Assembly (NCBI GenBank): GCA_021793155.1
Contig: JAJYTF010000022.1
Coordinates: 1 to 64,000, forward strand
DNA: 64,000 bases
Direction: 5' to 3'
Source of the DNA: Pseudomonadota bacterium
GTDB taxonomy: Bacteria > Pseudomonadota > Alphaproteobacteria > Rhodospirillales > Magnetospirillaceae
Shown here: in pieces, positions 38,548 through 48,850 of the stretch
How the letters are laid out: the number at the start of each line of letters is the position of its first letter
Position numbering within the stretch: position 1 is the first letter of the stretch
Notes under the pieces: model-generated
What the model was told of the DNA's origin: nothing
The model's input: the letters and a program-made list of their open reading frames with translations, nothing else
The model's database searches: none
Made by a program: the position numbers and the translations under genes

Positions 38548-41133
38548 TCAGACGGCGACGGTATCCGCCACCCCGCGGAAGTCGGCGATCTGGTCGAAGT
38601 TCATGTAGCGGTAGATATCGGCGGCCTTCTGGTTGACCACCGCCACCTGTTCCATGTATTCCGCCGGCGTCGGGATCCGCCCCATCAGGGCGCAGACCGC
38701 CGCCAACTCGGCGGAACCAAGATAGACCCGGGTATCGATGCCCAGTCGGTTCGGGAAGTTGCGTGTCGAGGTGGACATGGCGGTCGAGCCCTTGCGGACC
38801 TGTGCCTGGTTTCCCATGCACAAGGAACAGCCGGGCATCTCCATGCGGGCGCCGGATTTGCCGAACACCCCGTAATAGCCTTCCTCGTTCAGGATCATGG
38901 CGTCCATCTTCGTGGGCGGCGCCACCCACAGCCGCGTCGGGATGTCGGTTTTGCCGTCCAGCACTTTGGCGGCAGCGCGGAAGTGGCCGATATTGGTCAT
39001 GCAGGAGCCGATGAATACCTCGTCGATCTTGTCGCCGGCGACCTGGGAGAGCAGCTTCACATCGTCCGGATCGTTCGGGCAGGCGACGATCGGCTCCTTG
39101 ACGTCGGCCAGGTCGATCTCGATCACTGCGGCGTATTCGGCGTCGGCGTCCGGGGCCAGCAGCGCCGGCTTGGCGATCCACGCCTCCATCGCCTTGATGC
39201 GCCGCTCAAGGCTGCGGCGGTCCTGGTAGCCGTTGGCGATCATCCACTTCATCAGGGTGATGTTGGACCGCATGTATTCGATGACCGGCTCCTTGTTGAG
39301 CCGCACCGCGCAGCCGGCGGCCGAGCGCTCGGCCGAAGCGTCACTCAATTCGAATGCCTGTTCCACCTTCAGGTCGGGCAGGCCTTCGATCTCCAGGATG
39401 CGGCCCGAGAAGACGTTCTTCTTGCCCTGCTTCTCGACGGTCAGCAGTCCCTGGCGGATGGCGTAGAGCGGGATGGCGTTGACCAGATCGCGCAGCGTCA
39501 CGCCCGGCTGCAGCTTGCCCTTGAAGCGAACCAGCACGCTTTCCGGCATGTCGAGCGGCATAACCCCGGTGGCGGCGGCGAAGGCCACCAGGCCCGAGCC
39601 GGCGGGGAAGGAGATGCCAATGGGGAAGCGAGTGTGGGAGTCACCGCCGGTGCCGACGGTGTCGGGCAGCAGCAGGCGGTTCAGCCAGGAATGGATCACC
39701 CCGTCGCCGGGCTTGAGCGCCACGCCGCCCCGGGTCGCGATGAAGCCCGGCAGCTCGTGGTGCATCTTGACGTCCACCGGTTTCGGGTAGGCGGCGGTGT
39801 GGCAGAAAGACTGCATGACCATGTCGGCCGAGAAGCCGAGGCAGGCTAGGTCTTTCAACTCGTCGCGGGTCATCGGGCCGGTGGTATCCTGCGAGCCCAC
39901 GGTGGTCATTTTCGGCTCGCAATAGGTGCCCGGGCGAACGCCCTGGCCTTCGGGCAAGCCGCAGGCCCGGCCGACCATCTTCTGGGCGAGCGAGAATCCC
40001 TTGCCCGTGTCGACGGGTGCCTTGGGCAGGCGGAACAGGGTCGAGGGGGCCAGGCCCAGCGCTTCGCGCGCCTTGGCCGTCAGCCCGCGCCCGATGATCA
40101 GCGGAATGCGGCCGCCGGCGCGGACCTCGTCGAAGATCACCTCGGACTTGACCTTGAACTCGGCGATGACCGCCCCGTTCTTCAACGCCTTGCCTTCATA
40201 GGGGCGCAGCTCGACCACATCGCCCATGGCCATTTTCGAGACATCGAGTTCGATGGGCAGGGCGCCGGCATCCTCCATGGTGTTGTAGAAGATCGGGGCG
40301 ATCTTCGAGCCCAGGCAGACGCCGCCGAAGCGCTTGTTGGGAACGAAGGGGATGTCTTCACCGGTCCACCACAGGACTGAGTTGGTGGCGGATTTGCGCG
40401 ACGAGCCGGTGCCGACCACGTCGCCCACATAGGCCACCAGATTGCCCTTCGCTTTCAGCCCGTCCAGCTGCTTGATCGGCCCGCGGCTGCCGGCTTCGTC
40501 AGCCTCGATGCCGGGGCGCTGGTTCTTCAGCATGGCCAGCGCGTGCAGCGGGATGTCGGGGCGGCTCCAGGCGTCCGGGGCGGGCGACAGGTCGTCGGTG
40601 TTGGTTTCGCCGGTAACCTTGAAGATGGTGACGGTCAGGCTCTGCGGTACCTCGGGGCGCGAGGTGAACCACTCGGCATCGGCCCAGGACTTGATCACGG
40701 CCTTGGCGTTGGCGTTGCCTTTGTCGGCCGCTTCCTTGATATCGTGGAAGTAGTCGAACACCAGCAGCGTCTTCTTCAGCCCTTCGGCCGCTGCCGCTCC
40801 GCATTCGGGGCTGGCCAGCAGTTCGATCAGCGGCCCGATGTTGAAGCCGCCCAGCATGGTGCCCAGCAATTCCGTCGCCTTGACCTTGGTGATCAGCGGG
40901 CAGACCACTTCACCCTTAGCCAGCTTGGCGAGGAATTCGGCCTTGACCTTCGCGGCATCGTCGACGCCGGCCGGTACGCGATGGGTAATGAGGTCGACCA
41001 GAACCTGTTCCTCGCCCTTCGGCGGCGCCATCAGCAGGCCGACGAGATCGGTGGTTTGCGCGGCGGACAGAGGCAAGGGCGGAATCCCGAGCGCGGCACG
41101 CTCGGCGACATGCTGGCGGTAAGCTTCAAGCAT
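38548..41133 (-). CDS. acnB: Bifunctional aconitate hydratase B
   Basis: An 861-residue aconitase of the B type, with an N-terminal HEAT-like domain ([20 protein letters not shown]). The iron-sulfur ligands are in [20 protein letters not shown] and [34 protein letters not shown] is a signature block. AcnB is usually the main TCA enzyme; here it sits directly upstream of icd, so consecutive steps are encoded together. Confidence 0.97.
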   Translation of the reverse strand: MLEAYRQHVAERAALGIPPLPLSAAQTTDLVGLLMAPPKGEEQVLVDLITHRVPAGVDDAAKVKAEFLAKLAKGEVVCPLITKVKATELLGTMLGGFNIGPLIELLASPECGAAAAEGLKKTLLVFDYFHDIKEAADKGNANAKAVIKSWADAEWFTSRPEVPQSLTVTIFKVTGETNTDDLSPAPDAWSRPDIPLHALAMLKNQRPGIEADEAGSRGPIKQLDGLKAKGNLVAYVGDVVGTGSSRKSATNSVLWWTGEDIPFVPNKRFGGVCLGSKIAPIFYNTMEDAGALPIELDVSKMAMGDVVELRPYEGKALKNGAVIAEFKVKSEVIFDEVRAGGRIPLIIGRGLTAKAREALGLAPSTLFRLPKAPVDTGKGFSLAQKMVGRACGLPEGQGVRPGTYCEPKMTTVGSQDTTGPMTRDELKDLACLGFSADMVMQSFCHTAAYPKPVDVKMHHELPGFIATRGGVALKPGDGVIHSWLNRLLLPDTVGTGGDSHTRFPIGISFPAGSGLVAFAAATGVMPLDMPESVLVRFKGKLQPGVTLRDLVNAIPLYAIRQGLLTVEKQGKKNVFSGRILEIEGLPDLKVEQAFELSDASAERSAAGCAVRLNKEPVIEYMRSNITLMKWMIANGYQDRRSLERRIKAMEAWIAKPALLAPDADAEYAAVIEIDLADVKEPIVACPNDPDDVKLLSQVAGDKIDEVFIGSCMTNIGHFRAAAKVLDGKTDIPTRLWVAPPTKMDAMILNEEGYYGVFGKSGARMEMPGCSLCMGNQAQVRKGSTAMSTSTRNFPNRLGIDTRVYLGSAELAAVCALMGRIPTPAEYMEQVAVVNQKAADIYRYMNFDQIADFRGVADTVAV

Positions 41134-41386
41134 GGGAACAACTCCCTGGTCATGGTAAGGCGATCGGCCCTTGTTGCAGGGCCGGGGGGCGGTAGTTTTT
41201 GGGTCGATTTTTGGGACGGCTTACACCACATATTGCCGCCCTTGTCCAGAAGATACGTTCGGCAACCGGGGCAAATTCGGAAGATTATTGCGCTACAGTT
41301 GAGGAGTATGCTCGCATAAGTTTTGAGTTTCTTGCTCCTGGCGATTTTGCTTGGCGCTCCTGCCCGTTTTGCTATGGTGCCGAGCC

Positions 41387-42061
41387 ATGACCGAGGGACC
41401 TCTTTCCTCCACCTTTTCAGCCGACGGCTTGGCCTGCGTGCGCGGCGAGCGCGTGGTTTTTGCGCATCTCGAGTTCCGCTTGACGTCGGGCGAAGCACTT
41501 TTTCTGCTTGGCCCCAACGGCAGCGGCAAGTCGAGTCTGTTGCGTCTTCTGGCCGGCCTGCTGAAACCGGCGGCCGGGCGGCTGGCCTGGGACGGTCAGC
41601 CAGTCGCCGAGGACCGCGAAGCCCATGCCGCGCGCATTCACTATGTCGGACATCACGACGCCATCAAGCCGGTGCTGTCGGTTTTGGAGAACCTTCGCTT
41701 CTGGGCGCGGCTGCATGATCCCGAAGCCGGCGACGCCCGGGCACAGGCGGCGCTCGAGCGTTTCGGCCTGTGGCATCTGCGCAGCATACCGGGCAAGCTG
41801 CTGTCGGCCGGCCAGAAGCGCCGGCTGAACCTGTCGCGCCTGCTTGCCGCGCCGGCCCCCGTGTGGCTGCTCGACGAACCCAGCGTCGCACTGGACAAGG
41901 CTTCGGTTCGGACCTTGGAAGCGGTGATCGCCGAGCATCGGGCCCAAGGGGGAATGGTGGTCCTGTCGACCCATGCGGATATCGACCTGCCGGATGCGGG
42001 AACCTTGTATCTCGACCGCTTCGCCCCCAGGCCGGCCGAGGCGGCGGAGGCCTGGATATGA
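41387..42061 (+). CDS. ccmA: Heme exporter ATP-binding protein CcmA
   Basis: A 224-residue ABC ATPase. Walker A is LLGPNGSGKSSLLRLLAG, the signature LLSAGQKRRLNLSRLLA, and Walker B VWLLDEPSVALDK. CcmA drives release of holo-CcmE from the CcmCDE complex. First gene of the cytochrome c maturation cluster; stop overlaps ccmB start in ATGA. It is divergent from acnB, and the 253 bases between them hold no other gene. Confidence 0.95.
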   Translation: MTEGPLSSTFSADGLACVRGERVVFAHLEFRLTSGEALFLLGPNGSGKSSLLRLLAGLLKPAAGRLAWDGQPVAEDREAHAARIHYVGHHDAIKPVLSVLENLRFWARLHDPEAGDARAQAALERFGLWHLRSIPGKLLSAGQKRRLNLSRLLAAPAPVWLLDEPSVALDKASVRTLEAVIAEHRAQGGMVVLSTHADIDLPDAGTLYLDRFAPRPAEAAEAWI

Positions 42062-42723
42062 ATCGTCTGGCGGAAATCATTCGCCGGGACTTGCGCCTTG
42101 CCCTGCGTCAGGGCAGCGACAGCGTGATGGTGGTCACCTTCTTCGTGCTGACCGTGGTCCTGTTCCCGTTTGGGTTGGGGCCGGAAGCGAACTTGCTGGA
42201 AAGAACCAGCGCGGGCGTGCTATGGGTAACCGCACTATTGGCGTCCATGCTGTCGCTCGACCGCCTGTTTCTGGCCGATTACGAAGATGGCAGCCTGGAA
42301 TTGCTGGCCTTGACCCCGACCGCCCTCGAATTGCTGGTCATCGGCAAGGTCGCAGCCCACTGGCTGACGACCGGATTACCCCTGATCGTGGCGGCGCCGG
42401 TTCTGGCGGTATTGTTGCACATGAATGCCGACGGCTTCGCGACGCTGTTGTTCACTATGTTGCTGGGAACCCCCACCTTGAGTTTGATCGGGGCCATGGG
42501 GGCGGCTTTGGTGTTGGGCGCGCGCCGGGGTGGCGTACTGCTGTCCCTGCTGGTGCTGCCGCTCTACGTGCCGGTGCTGATTTTCGGCGTCGGCGCCATC
42601 GATGCGGCGGTGCAGGGCCTGCCGGCCAAGGCCCAGCTGCTGCTGTTGGGGGGCATGCTGGTCGCCGCATTGCCGCTGGCGCCTTGGGCCGCCGCGGCGG
42701 CGTTGCGTCAGGCCCTCGAGTAA
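42058..42723 (+). CDS. ccmB: Heme exporter permease CcmB
   Basis: A 221-residue inner-membrane protein with about six membrane segments. AEIIRRDLRLALRQGSDSV, FFVLTVVLFPFGLGPE and LFLADYEDGSLELLALTP are typical of CcmB. It works with CcmA in the release of heme-loaded CcmE. Confidence 0.95.
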   Translation: MNRLAEIIRRDLRLALRQGSDSVMVVTFFVLTVVLFPFGLGPEANLLERTSAGVLWVTALLASMLSLDRLFLADYEDGSLELLALTPTALELLVIGKVAAHWLTTGLPLIVAAPVLAVLLHMNADGFATLLFTMLLGTPTLSLIGAMGAALVLGARRGGVLLSLLVLPLYVPVLIFGVGAIDAAVQGLPAKAQLLLLGGMLVAALPLAPWAAAAALRQALE

Positions 42724-42786
42724 GATGATCAAGCGATAGTTCGATTCGCTGGAAAAGTTTTTGGACTAGCTGTAGAACGTGGCGCC

Positions 42787-43551
42787 ATGCATCGCTTTGC
42801 CAATCCTATGAGGTTTGTCCGACTGGCTGCGGCGATCCAGCCGTGGACGGCCGGGGTAACCCTTATCCTTCTGGCTTTGGGCCTGTATTTCGGTCTTTTC
42901 GACTCACCCGCCGATTACCAGCAGGGCGAAAGCGTGCGCATCATGTATGTGCATGTTCCGTCGGCCTGGCTGGCCATGGCGGCCTATTCGACCATGGCCT
43001 TCGCCTCGGGTGTTGGTCTGGTGTGGAAGCATCCGCTGGCCGATCTGATCGCCAAGGCGGCATCCCCCATCGGCGCGGCCTTCACCTTTGTCTGCCTGGT
43101 TACCGGCTCGTTGTGGGGCAAGCCCATGTGGGGCACCTGGTGGGCCTGGGACGCGCGCCTGACCAGCATGCTGATCCTCTTCTTCCTTTATCTGGGCCAT
43201 ATGGCGTTGCTGAACGCCTTCGACGATCCGACGCGCGGCACCAAGGCGGCGGGCATCCTGGCCCTGGCGGGGTTCGTCAACATCCCGATCATCAAGTTCT
43301 CGGTGGATTGGTGGAACACGCTGCACCAGCCCGCCAGCGTCTCGAAGGTCGGCATGCCGACGATCGATCCTTCGATGTTGCTGCCGCTGATGCTGATGGG
43401 CGTGGCATTCACCACCTTTTTCGTCACCGTGCTGCTGATCAGGGTTCGCTCCGAAATCCTGGCGGCGAAAGTCAGGGCGATCCGGCTGAACCAGATACAC
43501 TCCGCTCCGGGAGCCATTTCCGGCGAGCTGGTCGGCGAGAGTCCTCGGTAG
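42787..43551 (+). CDS. ccmC: Heme-handling protein CcmC
   Basis: A 254-residue membrane protein with six membrane segments and the tryptophan-rich heme-binding motif MWGTWWAWDARLTSMLILFF, flanked by conserved histidines (MYVHVPSAWLAM; YLGHMALLNAF). It loads heme onto CcmE in the periplasm. Confidence 0.96.
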   Translation: MHRFANPMRFVRLAAAIQPWTAGVTLILLALGLYFGLFDSPADYQQGESVRIMYVHVPSAWLAMAAYSTMAFASGVGLVWKHPLADLIAKAASPIGAAFTFVCLVTGSLWGKPMWGTWWAWDARLTSMLILFFLYLGHMALLNAFDDPTRGTKAAGILALAGFVNIPIIKFSVDWWNTLHQPASVSKVGMPTIDPSMLLPLMLMGVAFTTFFVTVLLIRVRSEILAAKVRAIRLNQIHSAPGAISGELVGESPR

Positions 43552-43560
43552 GAAGGAAGC

Positions 43561-43761
43561 ATGACCTCATTGGCGACGTATTTTTCCATGGGCGGCTATG
43601 GCGGCTTCGTGTGGCCGGCCTATGCGCTGACCGCAGTGGTGATGGTCGGCCTGGTGGTCGTCACCTGGCGCGGTCTCAAGGCCCGCGAGGCGGAACTGAA
43701 AGCGCTGCAGGAGCTGATGCCCGGGCGGCGCGGACGGACCCACGAGGCCCAGGACCAGTGA
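43561..43761 (+). CDS. ccmD: Heme exporter protein CcmD
   Basis: A 66-residue protein with one membrane segment (FVWPAYALTAVVMVGLVVVT) and a charged cytoplasmic tail. MGGYGGFVWPAYALTAVVM is the CcmD signature. It holds CcmE in the CcmABCDE complex. Begins nine bases after ccmC. Confidence 0.93.
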   Translation: MTSLATYFSMGGYGGFVWPAYALTAVVMVGLVVVTWRGLKAREAELKALQELMPGRRGRTHEAQDQ

Positions 43762-43808
43762 CCAACCGGTAAGCGTGTGTTCCGGGCACTAAGGGAGTTG
43801 GACAAGAC

Positions 43809-44252
43809 GTGACGCGCAAACAGCGGCGGCTCTATTTCGTTCTGCTGGGGATGCTGGCCCTGGGCGCGGCAACGGCCCTGGTCCTCACCGCAATCAATGA
43901 CACCTTGGTGTATTTCTATACGCCTGCCGACATCCAGGCGAAGCATGTGGGGCCGAACCGGCGCTTCAGGCTCGGCGGATTGGTCGAGAAGGGCTCGGTG
44001 GTGAAGAAGGGCGAGACAGTCGACTTCAAGGTGACTGATCTCACCGCTTCGCTGGCGGTGACCTACACCGGGGTCCTGCCCGACCTGTTCCGCGAAGGCC
44101 AGGGCGTAGTCGCCGAAGGCAAGCTGGACGGGCAGGGAATGTTCCACGCCAGCGAGGTCCTGGCCAAGCACGACGAGAAGTACATGCCGAAGGAAGTTTC
44201 CGACGCATTGAAGAAGTCGGGTCAGTGGCGAGAGGAGAATGCGTCCAAATGA
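43809..44252 (+). CDS. ccmE: Heme chaperone CcmE
   Basis: A 147-residue periplasmic protein anchored by one N-terminal segment (LYFVLLGMLALGAATALVLT). The heme-binding histidine H121 and partner Y125 are in VLAKHDEKYMP. The OB-fold core includes RRFRLGGLVEKGSV. It starts with GTG at 43809; the stop overlaps ccmF start in ATGA. Confidence 0.95.
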   Translation: MTRKQRRLYFVLLGMLALGAATALVLTAINDTLVYFYTPADIQAKHVGPNRRFRLGGLVEKGSVVKKGETVDFKVTDLTASLAVTYTGVLPDLFREGQGVVAEGKLDGQGMFHASEVLAKHDEKYMPKEVSDALKKSGQWREENASK

Positions 44253-46240
44253 TCCCGGAAACCGGACATTTTGCCCTGATCCTGGCGCTGATGGTCGCGC
44301 TGGTGCAGGCAACGGTGCCGATGATCGGCGCAAGCCGCGGCGACCGTGCGTGGATGGATCTGGCCAGGCCGGCCGCTTTCGCCCAGTTCGCGCTGGTCGC
44401 CATCGCTTTCGGTGCGTTGGTCACCTGCTATGTGACAAGCGATTTCTCGGTGCTCAACGTGGCCCAGAATTCGCACACCGACAAGCCACTGCTCTACAAG
44501 GTATCGGGCGTTTGGGGCAATCACGAAGGCTCCATGCTGCTCTGGGTCTTCATCCTGGGCCTCTACGGCATGGCGGTGGCCGCCGCCGGGGGCAACTTGC
44601 CGCCGGCCCTGCGGGCCCGGGCGCTGGCCATCCAGGCGATGATCGCCATCGGCTTCATCCTGTTCATCCTGCTGACCTCCAATCCGTTCGCGCGGCTGGA
44701 TCCGGCGCCATTCAACGGCAATGGCCTGAACCCGCTGTTGCAAGACCCCGGGTTGGCCTTCCATCCGCCCATGCTGTACCTGGGCTATGTCGGCTTTTCG
44801 ATGGCTTTCTCCTTCGCCATCGCGGCGCTGATCGAGGGCCGGGTCGACGCCGCCTGGGCGCGCTGGGTGCGGCCCTGGTCGCTGCTCGCCTGGTGCTCGC
44901 TGACGCTCGGCATCGGGCTCGGCTCCTGGTGGGCATATTACACCCTGGGCTGGGGCGGCTGGTGGTATTGGGATCCGGTGGAGAACGCGTCCTTCATGCC
45001 TTGGCTCGCCGGCACAGCGCTGCTGCATTCCTCCATCGTGGTGGAGAAGCGTGACACCCTGAAGGCGTGGACAATCCTCCTGGCCATCATCACCTTCTCA
45101 CTGTCCCTGCTGGGCACCTTCCTGGTGCGTTCGGGCGTGCTGACCTCGGTGCACAGTTTCGCTTCAGATCCAGCACGCGGTGTCTTCGTCTTGGCTCTGC
45201 TGGTGGTGGTCACCGGCGGTTCGCTGACGCTGTTCGCCTTCCGCGCGTCCGCCCTAAAGGGCGGCGGCCTGTTCGCCCCCATTTCGCGCGAAGGCAGCCT
45301 GCTGCTCAACAACGTGCTGATGAGCACGGGCGCGGGAACAGTGCTGCTGGGCACCCTCTATCCCCTGTTCACCGACGCCCTCAACCTGGGCAAGGTCTCG
45401 GTCGGCCCGCCGTTCTTCAACTCGGTTTTCCTGCCGCTGATGGTGCCCATGGTGGTGACCATGGCGATCGGGCCCCTGCTGCAGTGGAAGCGCGGCGATC
45501 TGGCCGGTGCGTTGTCGCGGCTGAAAGTGGCTTTCGCCGCCACCGTGGCGGTAGCCGTCGCGACCTGGCTGCTGGCCGGTGGTGCCGCCGGCCCGCTATG
45601 GGCGGCGGGCGGCTTGGGTCTGGCGGCCTGGCTGTTCGTCGGCACGCTCATCGAATGGGCCGAGCGGGTGCGGTTGGGGCGCTGCTCATTCGGCGAGTTC
45701 CTCCAGCGCTGCCGCCATCTGCCGCGATCGGCCTATGGCATGACCATTACCCATGCGGGACTGGCCCTCGTCATTGTCGGAATTACCGGATCGACCGCCT
45801 GGAAGACCGAGCATATCCAGGTGATGCACCCGGGCCAGACGGTGGACGTCGCCGGCTACCAGGTGACCCTCGACGGCACCCAGGACAACATCCCCGGGCC
45901 CAACTACACGGCGTTGCGCGCGACCTTCACGGCGCGCAAGGACGGCAAGCTGATCGCCGTGATGAATCCCGAAAAGCGGCAATATACCATGCCGCCGCGG
46001 CCGACCACGGACGCCGCCATCCACACCAACCTGATCGGCGACCTCTATGTGGTGATCGGTGATCCGGACGGGGCAGGCGGTTTTGTCACCAGGCTTTACT
46101 ACAATCCGCTGGTGCCGTGGATCTTCCTCGGAACGGTGATCATGGTGGGCGGCGGCCTGGTGTCGCTGACCGATCGGCGCTACCGCGTCGGGGCTCCGCT
46201 GCGCACCGCGCGGGCGGTTGCCGCCGCGGCGCGAGCCTGA
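44249..46240 (+). CDS. ccmF: Heme lyase subunit CcmF
   Basis: A 663-residue membrane protein of the heme-lyase complex. The WWD motif is in GWGGWWYWDPVENASFMPWL; KVSGVWGNHEGSMLLWVF and ARLDPAPFNGNGLNPLLQD are diagnostic. It attaches heme to apocytochrome c together with CcmH and CcmI. Confidence 0.96.
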   Translation: MIPETGHFALILALMVALVQATVPMIGASRGDRAWMDLARPAAFAQFALVAIAFGALVTCYVTSDFSVLNVAQNSHTDKPLLYKVSGVWGNHEGSMLLWVFILGLYGMAVAAAGGNLPPALRARALAIQAMIAIGFILFILLTSNPFARLDPAPFNGNGLNPLLQDPGLAFHPPMLYLGYVGFSMAFSFAIAALIEGRVDAAWARWVRPWSLLAWCSLTLGIGLGSWWAYYTLGWGGWWYWDPVENASFMPWLAGTALLHSSIVVEKRDTLKAWTILLAIITFSLSLLGTFLVRSGVLTSVHSFASDPARGVFVLALLVVVTGGSLTLFAFRASALKGGGLFAPISREGSLLLNNVLMSTGAGTVLLGTLYPLFTDALNLGKVSVGPPFFNSVFLPLMVPMVVTMAIGPLLQWKRGDLAGALSRLKVAFAATVAVAVATWLLAGGAAGPLWAAGGLGLAAWLFVGTLIEWAERVRLGRCSFGEFLQRCRHLPRSAYGMTITHAGLALVIVGITGSTAWKTEHIQVMHPGQTVDVAGYQVTLDGTQDNIPGPNYTALRATFTARKDGKLIAVMNPEKRQYTMPPRPTTDAAIHTNLIGDLYVVIGDPDGAGGFVTRLYYNPLVPWIFLGTVIMVGGGLVSLTDRRYRVGAPLRTARAVAAAARA

Positions 46241-46258
46241 CGGGAAGGGAGCGATTTC

Positions 46259-46822
46259 ATGCGTCGTTGGACGGTGGCCCTGCCTTTGGCGGTGTTCTTT
46301 GTGCTGGTCGGGTTCTTCATCTGGCGCCTGGACCTGATGGAACATGGCGACATGCCGAATATCATTCCGTCGGTGATGATCAACAAGCCGGTGCCGAATT
46401 TCGACCTGCCGCCCCTGCTGTTGGACAAAGCCGGGTTGAAGTCGAGCGATCTCAGGGGGCAGGTGACTTTGGTCAACTTCTTCGCCTCCTGGTGCATTCC
46501 CTGTCGGGAGGAGCATCCGCTGCTCAACGGAATCGGCGAAAAGGTGCGCTTGGTGGGGATCGTCTACAAAGATACTCCGGAACAGGCCCGCGCTTATCTG
46601 ACCCGCCTCGGCGATCCCTACAAGGCGCTTGGCATCATCAACTCCAATCTGGATCCCAAGGACCCTAAGTCACAGGTGGGAATCGACTTCGGAGTGACCG
46701 GGGTGCCGGAGAGCTTCCTGGTTGACAAGCAAGGGGTCATCCGCTTCAAGCAGATCGGTCCCTTCACTCCCACCGACATCAAGACCAAGTTGCTGCCGCT
46801 GGTGGCGGAGCTGAACAAATGA
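46259..46822 (+). CDS. ccmG: Thiol:disulfide oxidoreductase CcmG (DsbE)
   Basis: A 187-residue membrane-anchored thioredoxin-like protein with active site C79/C82 in FFASWCIPCREEHPLLNGIG and the cis-proline region GVPESFLVDKQG. It keeps the CXXCH cysteines of apocytochrome c reduced. Begins 18 bases after ccmF. Confidence 0.95.
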   Translation: MRRWTVALPLAVFFVLVGFFIWRLDLMEHGDMPNIIPSVMINKPVPNFDLPPLLLDKAGLKSSDLRGQVTLVNFFASWCIPCREEHPLLNGIGEKVRLVGIVYKDTPEQARAYLTRLGDPYKALGIINSNLDPKDPKSQVGIDFGVTGVPESFLVDKQGVIRFKQIGPFTPTDIKTKLLPLVAELNK

Positions 46823-47307
46823 TCGCGAAGAAACTTTTCGCCGCCATCGTTCTGATGGCAGTTGCCGTCGGCCCGGCATGGGCCGTTCAGCCGAACGAGA
46901 TGTTGAAGGATCCCAAGCTGGAGGGGCGTGCGCGCGAGCTGAGCAAGGATCTCCGCTGCTTGGTCTGTCAGAACGAATCCATCGACGACTCCGACGCCGA
47001 TTTGGCGCATGACCTTCGTGTCCTGTTGCGCCAGCGCCTGCAGGCCGGCGACACCGACGCGCAGGCCAAGCAATATCTGGTCGACCGCTACGGCGACTAC
47101 GTCCTGCTCAAGCCGCCGTTCAAGACCTCGACCCTGGTCTTGTGGCTGGGGCCGTTCGCATTCCTGTTGGTGGGGGCGGGAATCGCCGCAGCCTATTATC
47201 GGCGGCGTACGGCCACCGCCGTAGCCGCCGATCCGGCGGTGGCGCCGTTGAGCGAGGCGGAAAGCCGCCGCCTTGCCGCCCTGTTGGAGGACGACAAAAA
47301 GTCATGA
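46819..47307 (+). CDS. ccmH: Cytochrome c maturation protein CcmH
   Basis: A 162-residue protein with signal peptide (FAAIVLMAVAVGPAWAVQ), the reductase motif DLRCLVCQNESIDDSDADLA (C47, C50), and a C-terminal membrane segment. It is the short CcmH without TPR repeats; the TPR function is in the next gene. Overlaps ccmG stop in ATGA and ccmI start. Confidence 0.95.
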   Translation: MIAKKLFAAIVLMAVAVGPAWAVQPNEMLKDPKLEGRARELSKDLRCLVCQNESIDDSDADLAHDLRVLLRQRLQAGDTDAQAKQYLVDRYGDYVLLKPPFKTSTLVLWLGPFAFLLVGAGIAAAYYRRRTATAVAADPAVAPLSEAESRRLAALLEDDKKS

Positions 47308-48731
47308 CGCTTTGGATCATCTTTGCCGCCCTGACCCTGGGCACACTCGGCTTCCTCGTCGTTCCCCTGCTGCGGCGGCCGGCGGCGGCGCCGGCGCGAG
47401 TCGACTACGATATCGTGGTCTATCGGGACCAGCTGGCCGAGGTGGCAAAGGACGTCGAACGCGGGCTGCTGACTGATGAGCAGGCGGCGGCGGCGAAGAC
47501 CGAGATCCACCGGCGCATGCTTGCGGCCGAAGACGCCGAGCTGACGGCGCCGAAGGGTGATTTCCGCGCGGGCAGCAAGAAGCTGCGGGTGGCAGCGGCG
47601 GTGATCATCGGTATCGGCATCCCCGCAGCCTCTGTTGCCGTGTACAACCGCCTCGGCTCGCCGGAATTGCCGGGGCAGCCTTTTGCTTCGCGCCAAGCCG
47701 ACCCGGATTTCCGGATGACGGCCCTGGTCTCGCGTCTCGAGGCCGACCTTCAGCAGAAACCAGATGCCGACGGATATGTCACCCTGGCGCGCACCTACAC
47801 GTCGATGCGCCGCTATCCGGATGCTGCCGCGGCCTTCCAGCGGGCTATTCAGTTGGGGGCGGTGAACTCCGAGACGGTGGCCGACATGGCCGAGGCGATC
47901 GTGCTGTCCAATGATGGGCAGGTGGTGCCCGAGGCGCGCCAAGCATTCCAGCAAGTGCTGACGCTGGACAAGGATGATCCGCGGGCGCGCTTCTATCTGG
48001 GCTTGGCCAAGGCTCAGATCGGAAAATACGCCGAGGCAGTGTCGATCTGGCGTGACCTGGAAAAGGGCAGCCCGGAAGGGGCGCCCTGGCTTCCCATGCT
48101 GCGGGAGCATATTCAGCAATATGCCAAGCTGGGTGGGTTTGATCCGGCGACCATCGATCCGGTACCGCCGGCGCCCGCTGGGGTCGCCTCGGCCAAGGGT
48201 CCCAACCCTCATGCGAGCGAGGACGGGCCAGCCGCCTCGGGTATGCCGGAAGGCGCTGCTGCTGCTGCGGTGATGGCGCAGTCGCCGGAGGACCGGGCGA
48301 AGACTATCCGCTCGATGGTGGAAGGCCTGGCGGCCCGCCTTCAGCAATCGCCCGACGACTACGACGGCTGGCTGAAACTGGCCCGCGCCTACAAGGTGTT
48401 GGGAGACCTGGACAAGGCCAAGGACGCCGCAGGCCATGCGGTAAAGCTGAAGCCGCAGTCGGTGGAGCCCAAGCTCGCGCTGGCCGAGATCCAGATCGCC
48501 CAAGCGCAGGGCGACAAACTCCCGGCCGACTTCGTCGCCAACATGCGTGACGTCCAGGCCCTGGATCCGGCCAATGAAGCAGCCATGTACTATATTGGCA
48601 TGGCCGAGGCGCAGGCAGGTCATCCGGCGGCTGCCCGGGAGTTGTGGACCAAGCTCCTGGCCAAGCTGCCGGCCGACGCGCCGGAACGCCAGGACGTAGC
48701 CAAGCGGCTGGACGGACTGCCGAAGAACTAG
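47304..48731 (+). CDS. ccmI: Cytochrome c maturation protein CcmI (CycH), TPR protein
   Basis: A 475-residue protein: two N-terminal membrane segments (LWIIFAALTLGTLGFLVVPL; VAAAVIIGIGIPAASVAVYN) and periplasmic TPR repeats (residues ~130 onward, e.g. DADGYVTLARTYTSMRRYPD, DDYDGWLKLARAYKVLGDLD). It holds the apocytochrome C-terminus for heme attachment. The ATG at 47304 overlaps ccmH in ATGA. The TAG stop lies in the CTAG end of the adjacent hairpin repeat, so the original C-terminus may have been altered by the repeat. Confidence 0.94.
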   Translation: MTLWIIFAALTLGTLGFLVVPLLRRPAAAPARVDYDIVVYRDQLAEVAKDVERGLLTDEQAAAAKTEIHRRMLAAEDAELTAPKGDFRAGSKKLRVAAAVIIGIGIPAASVAVYNRLGSPELPGQPFASRQADPDFRMTALVSRLEADLQQKPDADGYVTLARTYTSMRRYPDAAAAFQRAIQLGAVNSETVADMAEAIVLSNDGQVVPEARQAFQQVLTLDKDDPRARFYLGLAKAQIGKYAEAVSIWRDLEKGSPEGAPWLPMLREHIQQYAKLGGFDPATIDPVPPAPAGVASAKGPNPHASEDGPAASGMPEGAAAAAVMAQSPEDRAKTIRSMVEGLAARLQQSPDDYDGWLKLARAYKVLGDLDKAKDAAGHAVKLKPQSVEPKLALAEIQIAQAQGDKLPADFVANMRDVQALDPANEAAMYYIGMAEAQAGHPAAARELWTKLLAKLPADAPERQDVAKRLDGLPKN

Positions 48732-48850
48732 TGGTCCGCCCCAGACGCTTGGTCCCCAAGCGCCTGGATCAGGCGGCCCACCAACCAATTGAATTGTGGT
48801 GAAAATTCGACGGCTGGTGGCGGTACCATCCGTCGGATTTTCACCACTAG
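48728..48850 (+). repeat. Dispersed hairpin repeat, copy B (complete form)
   Basis: A 123-bp unit bounded by CTAGTGGT and ACCACTAG, an 8-bp perfect terminal inverted repeat. The first hairpin is CCAGACGCTTGG against CCAAGCGCCTGG (one mismatch). After CACCAACCAATTGAATT comes the second hairpin GTGGTGAAAAT...ATTTTCACCAC with core CGACGG/CCGTCG. Its two CTAG ends form the TAG stop codons of ccmI (plus strand) and of the EAL remnant (minus strand). Confidence 0.85.
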
